64,000 nucleotides of DNA from Chitinophagaceae bacterium (GTDB lineage: Bacteria > Bacteroidota > Bacteroidia > Chitinophagales > Chitinophagaceae): NCBI GenBank assembly GCA_016787085.1, contig JAEUVJ010000040.1, positions 1-64,000 on the forward strand. The letters run 5' to 3'. Under the pieces are notes generated by a model. That model ran no database searches and was not told where the DNA came from. It saw nothing but the letters and a program-made list of their open reading frames with translations. A program made the position numbers and the translations under genes. How positions within the stretch are numbered: the first letter of the stretch is position 1; each line of letters begins with the position of its first letter. Shown here piece by piece: positions 40,685-48,465 of the stretch.

Positions 40685-42539
40685 CCCCCGTGATGTATTG
40701 ATGGTGCCACATCTGAAAAACGATCATGGACCAGATACGCTTATAATGATATTTTTTTCCGGCAAGAAATTCTTTTACCCATTTCTTTACCACCGCTTCA
40801 TCAAAGACACCCGCCCGCTGAATACTTTCTTTTGACAGCCATTGATCTATTGTATAGCGAAGGTCCTTGTACAGCCAATCGCCCACCGGGGCCGGAAATC
40901 CCCATTTCGTACGATAGACCAGGTCGGCCGGGATATATTTTTCCAGCAGCTTTTTCATCAGGTATTTCTGTGTTCCGCCTCTTATTTTATAATGAAGGGG
41001 GAGATTGACAGAAAATTCTACGAGGCGGTAATCGAGATAAGGAGTTCTGACTTCAAGACTGTTAGCCATAGAGGCGCTGTCCATTTTGAACAGCAGGTTA
41101 TTCGACAGGTAATTATTTATATCAAACAATGATATGCTTTCTTCTTCTTCCAGATTGAGGCTGTTGATCTTCTCCCAGTCGCCGGCAAGAATATCATTGG
41201 TAAACTTTTTTCCGGTCAGTACGGCAATTTCATCCCCCGTAAACATATACTGCTCCTGCGACCAGATATTGACAAAAAGATCATCATTGTTCTGAAACTG
41301 CAATAACCGGGATGCCCGCTGATAACGGCTGTTCAACAGGCGCATCATTCCTGCTATTCCATTCCTGGCAAATGAAGGATATCGGGTATAAAATTTCTTC
41401 AGCCTTTTGTATAATCCATAGTATCCATAGCCCATAAATAATTCATCCCCCCCGTCGCCACTGAGTGCAACGGTGGCAAGACTCCTTGCCTTATTACAAA
41501 CAAGATAACTGGGCAGGCAGGATGGTGCCGCAAAGGGCTCGTCATAATAATTGACCAGTTTATCCACGATAGCTATGGAGTCGGAATCCGTAAGCTGAAA
41601 ATGGCGGTGAGCTGTATGTAAATGGGTCGCTACTTTATTTGCATAGGCCGATTCATCAAATTCCTTCACATCAAAGCCAATGGTAAACGTATTGATGGGC
41701 TGACTGTTCTGTTTCTGGAAAAGGGCGCATATCAGAGATGAGTCTGTTCCCCCGCTCAGAAATGCCCCGATGGGCACATCGGATATCTGCCTGAGCTGTA
41801 CTGAAGAAGACAGCAACGCTTCAAATTCATCCAATGCTTTTTCCTCGCTGATATTTTTCATGAACGGGTTCAGCTTATCCAGAAGGGAGTAATAACTGCG
41901 TATCACAGGCGCCGCCCCCGGGCTGATCTTTAGAAAATGCCCCGGAGGTAATTTATATACATTCCTGATTATACTTTCATTACCGGGTATGTATTCGAGA
42001 TATAAGTATCCCTGTAACGACTGATGATTGATCTCTTTGGGAATACCCGCTGACAAAAGAGCCTTTAATTCCGATGCAAAGGCAAAATACTTTTGATCGT
42101 AATAATAAAGCAGGGGTTTAACACCAAACCGGTCGCGGATCAGGTAAAGCTCTTTTTGCTGTGTGTCCCAGATGGCGATCGCAAACATTCCATTAAAATC
42201 GTGCACTGCCTCCACCCCCCTTTGTGCAAAAGCCTCAATGATCACTTCGGAATCTGTATGTGTCTGTTGAACGATGCCATATTTGGATGCTACTTCCCGA
42301 AAATTGAAAACTTCCCCATTAAACACCATACTGTACCGGCCGTCCCGGGAAAAGAAGGGTTGGTTACCTGCTTCAGACAGATCCAGAATACTGAGTCGTC
42401 TATGGCCAAGCCCGAGACCGCAGGTATCGTCCTCGTAGTATCCTTTTGCATCAGGACCACGATGAGCCAGCCTGTCTGTCATTGCTTCGAGGTGATAACG
42501 GGACCACCCCGGATTAATAAAACCGGTTATTCCGCACAT
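40674..42539 (-). CDS. Asparagine synthase (glutamine-hydrolysing)-like amidotransferase, copy 2
   Basis: The 621-aa class II amidotransferase has an N-terminal MCGITGFIN (Cys nucleophile), LAHRGPDAKGYYEDD and FNGEVFNFREV. The synthetase domain carries AFLSGGTDSSLICALF and ALSGDGGDELFMGYGYY. I chose the ATG at 42539 so that Cys2 can be the nucleophile; the frame extends 35 codons further but would bury it. It is clearly different from copy 1 in sequence, so the two probably amidate different acceptors. Confidence 0.92.
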   Translation of the reverse strand: MCGITGFINPGWSRYHLEAMTDRLAHRGPDAKGYYEDDTCGLGLGHRRLSILDLSEAGNQPFFSRDGRYSMVFNGEVFNFREVASKYGIVQQTHTDSEVIIEAFAQRGVEAVHDFNGMFAIAIWDTQQKELYLIRDRFGVKPLLYYYDQKYFAFASELKALLSAGIPKEINHQSLQGYLYLEYIPGNESIIRNVYKLPPGHFLKISPGAAPVIRSYYSLLDKLNPFMKNISEEKALDEFEALLSSSVQLRQISDVPIGAFLSGGTDSSLICALFQKQNSQPINTFTIGFDVKEFDESAYANKVATHLHTAHRHFQLTDSDSIAIVDKLVNYYDEPFAAPSCLPSYLVCNKARSLATVALSGDGGDELFMGYGYYGLYKRLKKFYTRYPSFARNGIAGMMRLLNSRYQRASRLLQFQNNDDLFVNIWSQEQYMFTGDEIAVLTGKKFTNDILAGDWEKINSLNLEEEESISLFDINNYLSNNLLFKMDSASMANSLEVRTPYLDYRLVEFSVNLPLHYKIRGGTQKYLMKKLLEKYIPADLVYRTKWGFPAPVGDWLYKDLRYTIDQWLSKESIQRAGVFDEAVVKKWVKEFLAGKKYHYKRIWSMIVFQMWHHQYITGDAH

Positions 42540-42588
42540 ACACTGTGTTGCCTGGGAAGAATAAGTGATTAATACAGGATCGGAGACA

Positions 42589-43503
42589 TCAGGCCCTTGC
42601 TTCCTGCGGGGATTCGCGGCGTGTCTCCACGGCCGGAATAGCATATCTCGCCAGTCTCCTAATGACTGAAAAACTAATACGGCGACGTATTATCCAATAG
42701 CGGGCCAGCAACAGGATACCTGGAAGCAGCCAACCAAAATAATTCATATACATACTGTAGCTCTGAAATAGCGTAGCAGTAGGAGCAGGATTAATATTAA
42801 CGGGGCCCGGTTCACCACTCAGCAATAAACGCTGCAGGAATGCAGTATCCCTATCGCGATAAGCCATCGCTATGATTTCGGGATGGCTTTTCAGAAAAGA
42901 AACAGAAGGACGGTCATATCTTTTCAATACAGCTACGTCAGGCTCGAGATTGGTGTCATAATAATGCCATTTATTATCATAAAAAACTTCATATGCAAAA
43001 TGGCCATACTGTGTCAGCGTATCAAACATAGCAATCTTTCGTACAGGATAACCCTTTCTCTTGAATAATTCCATTCCGACCAGGCTTTGCTGGCTACAGG
43101 CTGCATACGGATATTTTACAATATCATCGGGTATAACTATTGCAGCCATGTAAGGAGCTATTGCCGAAGAAGCAAACAAGGCCGTTGGATTGGTAAAAGC
43201 ATTATAATAAGAGTACCCATGATAAAATTTCTTCCTGATCACTTCTGAAACAATGCCCGGGTAAGTCCTCGTTGCCTTTTGTGATTCGTAAAGACTATCA
43301 CAAAATATTTCAAGTTTCGCCATATCATCAAGGCGAAGCAATGAGGGATCAAACTCATCCTCTTTAAGCTGCGCAGGTTTACCGGCATACTTTTTTCCCG
43401 GAAAAACATCTTCCTTTAATCTTAGTAAAAAGCAAATGAATAGAAAGGCGAATACGCCGGGAAGCAGGAATTTCCAGAAGATATTTTGGGTGGTACGAAA
43501 CAT
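42589..43503 (-). CDS. Membrane-anchored transglutaminase-like protein
   Basis: The 304-aa protein has an N-terminal membrane segment (FLLPGVFAFLFICFLL) and a C-terminal one (MNYFGWLLPGILLLARYW), with a domain of about 200 residues between them. That domain has PYAACSQQSLVGMELFKRKG, QYGHFAYEVFYDNKWHYYD and DTNLEPD: a Cys, His, Asp order and spacing like the transglutaminase/cysteine protease fold. Such domains cleave or crosslink peptides or act as amidases. A role in a polysaccharide locus is unclear. I chose the ATG at 43503 before the membrane anchor. It has a promoter box of its own about 90 bases upstream. Confidence 0.7.
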   Translation of the reverse strand: MFRTTQNIFWKFLLPGVFAFLFICFLLRLKEDVFPGKKYAGKPAQLKEDEFDPSLLRLDDMAKLEIFCDSLYESQKATRTYPGIVSEVIRKKFYHGYSYYNAFTNPTALFASSAIAPYMAAIVIPDDIVKYPYAACSQQSLVGMELFKRKGYPVRKIAMFDTLTQYGHFAYEVFYDNKWHYYDTNLEPDVAVLKRYDRPSVSFLKSHPEIIAMAYRDRDTAFLQRLLLSGEPGPVNINPAPTATLFQSYSMYMNYFGWLLPGILLLARYWIIRRRISFSVIRRLARYAIPAVETRRESPQEARA

Positions 43504-43591
43504 ATGTCCGGATTTATCACTTAACACGCCGGTGGTTCCCCGGGGGTTAATGTGTGGTGATTTTAAATAGGATATGACGCTGTTCTTTTCA

Positions 43592-43599
43592 CAAACTTA
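43592..43599 (-). promoter_or_regulatory. Possible internal promoter of the polysaccharide locus
   Basis: The minus strand reads TAAGTTTG, a perfect TAnnTTTG box, in the 180-base gap between galE and the transglutaminase-like gene. The gap is otherwise AT-rich with poly-A/T runs. It may start a second transcript covering the distal part of the locus. No good -33 element was found. Confidence 0.45.
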
Positions 43600-43683
43600 T
43601 GTAAAAAAATAATTTTTTTTTGACTGTATCAATACATCCTTCCAAATAGGGCAATACTACGCTCCAGTATTTTCCCATTATAC

Positions 43684-44700
43684 TCAGGGGTTATTACTAA
43701 GGGCTTGTTCCCACTGCCAGGCAGTCCGCATCATTGCCTCGAGATCATACTTTGGCTGCCAGCCGATGAGGGACCTTGCTTTGTTGTTATTGGCATATAC
43801 GGCCACTACATCACCGGGGCGGCGTCCGGCTATGGCAAAATCCAGTTTTTTGCCGCTGATTTTCTCAAATGCCCGGATAGCTTCCAGTACTGTTACTCCA
43901 TTGCCTGTACCAAGGTTCAATATCTCGTAAGCTGCTGCGTTTGCCGTTCGGGACAGGTAGTTGATAGCCAGGGTATGCGCATGAGCAATATCCGATACAT
44001 GAATAAAATCACGGATACAAGAACCATCTCTTGTATTATAATCATTTCCGAAAACAGTTAGTCCGGGCAGTCTGCCTGCGGCAAATTGTGTAATGGCCGG
44101 CACCAGATTGGAAGGCTTGCCAAAGGGCACTTCACCAATAGCTGCTGAAGGATGTGCCCCTACAGGGTTAAAATAACGCAGCAGTACAAATTTGGCAGAA
44201 GATACCTTGGCAATATCCATGATCATCTCTTCCCCGATCTGTTTAGTCCTGCCATAAGGCGATTCCGCTTTTTTCAACAATGTCTCTTCGGTCACCGGTA
44301 TTTCATCCGCATTCCCATACACACTGCAGGAGGAAGAAAAAACAAAATGTTTGATACCGAATTCTTCTGTGCAGCGAAGCATATTGATCTGCGATACCAG
44401 GTTATTCTGAAAATACAGCAACGGTTCACGGACGGACTCATCCACCGATTTAAAAGCGGCAAAATGAATGATACCGTCAATTTTGTGCTGCCGGAAAACC
44501 GATTGGATGGCAGTATAATCGCACAAATCCACCTTATGATTGATGATCCCTTTTCCTGTGATTTTTTTCACTCCCTGCAGTAACTGTGTACCGGAGCGTG
44601 AATTATTATCAACACAAATTACTTCGTACCCATTTTCGATCAGGTCAACCATCGTATGTGAACCGATGTACCCGCACCCTCCTGTTACCAGTATTGTCAT
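43684..44700 (-). CDS. galE: UDP-glucose 4-epimerase
   Basis: The 338-aa extended SDR interconverts UDP-glucose and UDP-galactose. TILVTGGCGYIGSHTMVDLI is the NAD-binding motif, and SSSCSVYGNADEIPVTEE and ESPYGRTKQIGEEM give the Ser and Tyr-x3-Lys catalytic residues. GDVVAVYANNNKARSLIGW near the C-terminus is typical of GalE. It starts one base after the stop of the preceding SDR gene and would supply galactose-type units. Confidence 0.95.
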   Translation of the reverse strand: MTILVTGGCGYIGSHTMVDLIENGYEVICVDNNSRSGTQLLQGVKKITGKGIINHKVDLCDYTAIQSVFRQHKIDGIIHFAAFKSVDESVREPLLYFQNNLVSQINMLRCTEEFGIKHFVFSSSCSVYGNADEIPVTEETLLKKAESPYGRTKQIGEEMIMDIAKVSSAKFVLLRYFNPVGAHPSAAIGEVPFGKPSNLVPAITQFAAGRLPGLTVFGNDYNTRDGSCIRDFIHVSDIAHAHTLAINYLSRTANAAAYEILNLGTGNGVTVLEAIRAFEKISGKKLDFAIAGRRPGDVVAVYANNNKARSLIGWQPKYDLEAMMRTAWQWEQALSNNP

Positions 44701-44701
44701 A

Positions 44702-45643
44702 TCAGCTGTTTACCAGTTTTTTACTTTTTTCTCTTAGCCGGATGATTCTTGAAAGCCCTTCTTCGAGGGGAATAAATTCCCGTTTGAGCAGTTGCAGCAT
44801 GCTGCTGATATCTGGCTGGCGTCTTGTCATATCACCCTCGGGCAAAGGTGGTAGATGAACGATCCGCGAAGAAGAACCTGTCAGACGAATGATAGTCTCT
44901 GCAAGTTCGAGTACAGTTATGGCATTATCATTGCCGACATTGACCACATCATTTACAAAAAGATTCTGGTGTAATGCATTCAGGCAGGCTTCGGTATTAT
45001 CATCAATATAGCAAAATGTCCGGGTCTGCTGCCCGTCACCATATATGGTAATGTCCCTGTTCTCCAGGGCTGCATTGATAAAACGTGACACGACAAAGTC
45101 AGGACTTTGCTTGGGTCCATAGGTATTAAAAAATCTGAATAATGTAAAATCCAACCCATATTCCTGCTGATAAGACCGGCAGAAAGATTCACCGACATTC
45201 TTTACCACGGCATACGGCAACCGGGAGTTAAGCGGTGTGGTGTGTTCGTGCTGGGGCAGGTGTACCGGCTCGCCATACACTTCCGATGATGAGGAAAAGA
45301 ATATACGCTTCACGCCGGTATTTTTGGAAAGATCCAGCACATTCCGGATACCCTGTATATCATCCAGCACCATGACCGGATTTTCAAGCGTACGCTTAAC
45401 ACCCACCACGGCAGCATAATGAAACACATAGTCAAACCGGAAGGCCAGGAATACCGGGGCTATATCATTATAATTGTTAACATCATTTTTGATAAAGCGG
45501 CAGCGGGGATGAGAAGGAATATTTTCCTTTCTGCCGGTCAGAAAATTATCCACCAGAACGACTTCAGCATCGGGTCTTTTCAACAAAGCGTCGGCTAATG
45601 ACGAGGGAACAAAACCTGCGCCGCCGGTGATGAGTACTCTCAT
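44702..45643 (-). CDS. NAD-dependent epimerase/dehydratase with altered glycine motif
   Basis: The 313-aa extended SDR resembles the UDP-glucuronate decarboxylase / UDP-sugar epimerase groups. VLITGGAGFVPSSLADALL has Pro where the third Gly of GxxGxxG is expected. FFSSSSEVYGEP and LPYAVVKNVGESF give the Ser and Tyr-x3-Lys catalytic residues, and RFFNTYGPKQSPDFVVSRF is the substrate loop. The ATG at 45643 begins the Rossmann strand; an earlier in-frame start lies in the upstream glycosyltransferase region. The activity is not assignable. Confidence 0.82.
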   Translation of the reverse strand: MRVLITGGAGFVPSSLADALLKRPDAEVVLVDNFLTGRKENIPSHPRCRFIKNDVNNYNDIAPVFLAFRFDYVFHYAAVVGVKRTLENPVMVLDDIQGIRNVLDLSKNTGVKRIFFSSSSEVYGEPVHLPQHEHTTPLNSRLPYAVVKNVGESFCRSYQQEYGLDFTLFRFFNTYGPKQSPDFVVSRFINAALENRDITIYGDGQQTRTFCYIDDNTEACLNALHQNLFVNDVVNVGNDNAITVLELAETIIRLTGSSSRIVHLPPLPEGDMTRRQPDISSMLQLLKREFIPLEEGLSRIIRLREKSKKLVNS

Positions 45644-45653
45644 AAAATATGTA

Positions 45654-46553
45654 TTAAGTGTTTTGAGTATTAGAACGTTTAAAAATAGGCAGAATTTTCT
45701 TTTGCCAGACATTTACCGGTGAATACCAGCAGGCTTTCATCAGAAAAAGGGGCATACGTTTACGCTGGGAAGGAAAGCTGAGACAGATGCCTGCCATGAT
45801 CAGATTGATATTCGACAGTGCCTTTCTCCGCACTTTCCGGCTGCTGAACCATTTTCTTTCATCTGCCTTTCTGTACAGGTAAACCATTTCGTCCACTACC
45901 TTATAGTTCAGACTGGTCATGCTTTGCCCATGAAGACGGTACAACCATAATTTTTCATCAATATAATATGGCTCCTCCCTCGCAGCCAGTTGCAGGCAAA
46001 TATCCCTGTCTGCCGGGGAGGATATTCTTGTATCAAAGCGGACATCATCACCCAGCAGATCACGTGATACTACAATATTGCTGCAAGGGCCAGGTACAAC
46101 ATCGCCTTCCCACAGTAATAAGTTGTCAAGAATATTATAAGGCCGGAAGTTGTTTTTCTCAACATGCATCGGATGCCCGTTTCCGTCAATATGATCCAGA
46201 TCGCTGAATACCCATTTTTTTCCTGTTTGCTGTAAGGCCCTTATTTTTTTTTCAAGGTTTTCTGGTTTCCATACATCATCTGCATCCAGAAAAGCCACAT
46301 ATTGCCCTTTCGCCAGTGCAATTCCTTTATTACGGGTATCAGAAACCCCACTATTGGGTTTGTAATGATACTGTATGCGGCTGTCTTCCTGTTGCATTTG
46401 CTGCACGATCTCACCAAGATTATCAGGAGAACCGTCATTCATCACGATCACTTCGGTGTTACCATAGGTCTGCTCCAGTACAGACTGTACCGTCTGGCGG
46501 ATATAGGGCGCCGCTTTGTAGGATGGTATGATAACGCTGACCAACGGATCCAT
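45654..46553 (-). CDS. Glycosyltransferase family 2
   Basis: This is a 299-aa GT-A enzyme. PLVSVIIPSYKAAPYIRQTV is the classic N-terminal strand-loop, YGNTEVIVMNDGSPDN binds the nucleotide, and KGQYVAFLDADDVWKPEN holds the DxD metal-binding motif. The C-terminal third is basic and amphipathic and may touch the membrane. It lies 3 bases downstream of the methyltransferase gene. The donor sugar is unknown. Confidence 0.92.
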   Translation of the reverse strand: MDPLVSVIIPSYKAAPYIRQTVQSVLEQTYGNTEVIVMNDGSPDNLGEIVQQMQQEDSRIQYHYKPNSGVSDTRNKGIALAKGQYVAFLDADDVWKPENLEKKIRALQQTGKKWVFSDLDHIDGNGHPMHVEKNNFRPYNILDNLLLWEGDVVPGPCSNIVVSRDLLGDDVRFDTRISSPADRDICLQLAAREEPYYIDEKLWLYRLHGQSMTSLNYKVVDEMVYLYRKADERKWFSSRKVRRKALSNINLIMAGICLSFPSQRKRMPLFLMKACWYSPVNVWQKKILPIFKRSNTQNT

Positions 46554-46556
46554 AGT

Positions 46557-47309
46557 CTATTTATTACATACAGCGAATAAAACAGGAGATTCTTTCCTGA
46601 TTCTTGCCGGATCTGTTTCAATTACAAAGTCAGCCGGTACAGGGTATAATGAATGACCAAAGAATAGTTTCATGCACCCGTTCCTGATACGGTAGGACAG
46701 TTTACGTATGCCAAAAGAAAGCATCAGCTTTTCACAAATACGACCCAGTTTTTTTTGGAGGGTCAATTTATCATAACGGCTATACCGTTGCCCATATACA
46801 GATGCTGAGTTAAAATGAGCGGACAGTACCTGTTGCAACTCTTCATACCGGAACTCCTGGGTATGATACGGGTTCGGAATCACTCCGTCAGGAGATGTAA
46901 TGGCTGCATTAGGTGTAGATAATACCAAACGACCACCTGGTTTCAATACCCTTGCAAATTCAGCCAGCATCTGTACATACTGTTTTGTATGCTCAATGGT
47001 TTCAAAAGAAACAATAACATCAAAATGACTGTCGCTAAAATCAAGTGCAGTGCCGTCCAGTACGCGGAAGTTCAGGTTAGCCCGGTTCCATTTTGTCTTA
47101 CATTCTTCGATAGCAGCCGTTGCAATATCGCCGCCCGTCACCATGCCCGATGTATGTTCTGCAATAATAGCGGCGCCAAAACCGGTTCCGCAGGCAATAT
47201 CGAGCACAGTATCCGTATGGCCAATATACACAAGAGCCTCCCGGTAGCGGTGTACATGTTCCCCCCACCACCTGCTTTCCGATTCCAGTAATTGTCGTTC
47301 TGAAGACAT
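46557..47309 (-). CDS. SAM-dependent methyltransferase (class I)
   Basis: The 250-aa protein has the Rossmann SAM motif DTVLDIACGTGFGAAIIAEH, with the second acidic strand MVTGGDIATAAIEE. DVIVSFETIEHTKQYVQML and LKPGGRLVLSTPNAAI are motifs IV-V of the Methyltransf_11/UbiE-like group. In this location it may O-methylate a sugar or terminate the chain. It sits between a GT4 gene (7 bases upstream) and a GT2 gene. Confidence 0.88.
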   Translation of the reverse strand: MSSERQLLESESRWWGEHVHRYREALVYIGHTDTVLDIACGTGFGAAIIAEHTSGMVTGGDIATAAIEECKTKWNRANLNFRVLDGTALDFSDSHFDVIVSFETIEHTKQYVQMLAEFARVLKPGGRLVLSTPNAAITSPDGVIPNPYHTQEFRYEELQQVLSAHFNSASVYGQRYSRYDKLTLQKKLGRICEKLMLSFGIRKLSYRIRNGCMKLFFGHSLYPVPADFVIETDPARIRKESPVLFAVCNK

Positions 47310-47316
47310 TAATAAG

Positions 47317-48465
47317 TTAAATTAAATCAATAAATCTTTGCCTGTTTTCAGGATTGTCACTGAATAATCTCAGCACATCTTTTTTTAATTCAGCTCCCAT
47401 TTTGGATAAGCCTGCCTTATCCGCATATGCTTTACGAATAATAGACTCAATGGAGGCTGCGAGATTTTTTCTGTCAATAAGGAACCCATTCCTTTCATTT
47501 ACGATATAATCATTAAAATCACCTACATCCTTACAGACCGCAACCCCTTTTTCCAGCAGGGCCAATTCTTTTACAACGTTATTGCTTGCCTCTGTAAGTG
47601 AGGGATGAATCAATAGATCTGCAGCATCCATAAAATTTATAAAATCAGTACGAAAACCTACCATGATGATATGCTCATGTAACCCATGCTTTTTTATAAA
47701 AGCTTCCAGTTCTCCTTTTAAAGGGCCATCGTCCATAACAATCATCCTGACAGATAACCCTTCCGCAATCAATTTTTGCACAATAGAAAACACCACCTGG
47801 TGCTGTTTTGTCGGGACCATACGGCTCACCATAATCAGGCGAAGAGTTGCCGGGTATTTTTCTTTCAGTTTTTCCACCTGAAATTTATCTGGTCGGGCAT
47901 AGCTGGAAAAATCATATATATAAGGAGCCAGTATAACCTTCTTCATATTACATCTTTCATACCGCTCCATACCATACCATACTCCGGAAGAAGGTATCAC
48001 AATTCTTTTTGCCAGCCTGTTGATGATCCGGTCAAACCATACTTCATTTTTATTCCTTTTCATACTGAACTGCTTACCGTATTCCGCATAAAATGCTGAT
48101 TCTGCATGATGGCGAAACGGGAGTACTCTTGCTTTTAGAAAAGGTTGAGCAAGTAAGGCAACAAAGTTGGCCTCCTGCAGGTGGCTCCATACCGCATCGA
48201 TCTGATGTTCCCGACAAAACTGTATCAGATATCTTGCTTGTTTCCAGAAGTACGGTAATGAGGGTTTTCTGGGCATGACCGTTGTAAAAGTATGAACACC
48301 TGTTTTCTCTATTGCAGTATGAAAAGCATCTCGTTCCGTCAGCGTTAATACAATAATCTCATGCCCCGCTTCTTTGACTGCTTTACACAGTGTTTCTATC
48401 GCGACAGATCTCTTATTGGGAGGATAATACAATAGAATCCTTTTGGGCATAAGGCTATAACTCAT
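47317..48465 (-). CDS. Glycosyltransferase family 4
   Basis: This is a 382-aa GT-B enzyme. RILLYYPPNKRSVAIETLCK at the N-terminus and DAVWSHLQEANFVALLAQPF belong to the acceptor domain. LRLIMVSRMVPTKQHQVVFS and HPSLTEASNNVVKELALLEK are the donor-domain motifs, the latter with the E-x7-E pair. The ATG at 48465 overlaps the stop of the DUF4838 gene (ATGA), giving translational coupling. Confidence 0.9.
   Translation of the reverse strand: MSYSLMPKRILLYYPPNKRSVAIETLCKAVKEAGHEIIVLTLTERDAFHTAIEKTGVHTFTTVMPRKPSLPYFWKQARYLIQFCREHQIDAVWSHLQEANFVALLAQPFLKARVLPFRHHAESAFYAEYGKQFSMKRNKNEVWFDRIINRLAKRIVIPSSGVWYGMERYERCNMKKVILAPYIYDFSSYARPDKFQVEKLKEKYPATLRLIMVSRMVPTKQHQVVFSIVQKLIAEGLSVRMIVMDDGPLKGELEAFIKKHGLHEHIIMVGFRTDFINFMDAADLLIHPSLTEASNNVVKELALLEKGVAVCKDVGDFNDYIVNERNGFLIDRKNLAASIESIIRKAYADKAGLSKMGAELKKDVLRLFSDNPENRQRFIDLI

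Noticed and set aside
33400..42539. Exosortase/PEP-CTERM-type EPS locus (two asparagine-synthase genes plus deacetylase)
   Set aside because: No exosortase-like membrane protein with its Cys/Arg/His motifs and no PEP-CTERM sorting signals were found; the locus is better explained as Wzx/Wzy type.
39110..44600. Additional TGTACCGG copies in the polysaccharide region (near 39118, 42332, 44587)
   Set aside because: They lie within coding sequence and occur at about the number expected by chance, so they were not counted as regulatory sites.
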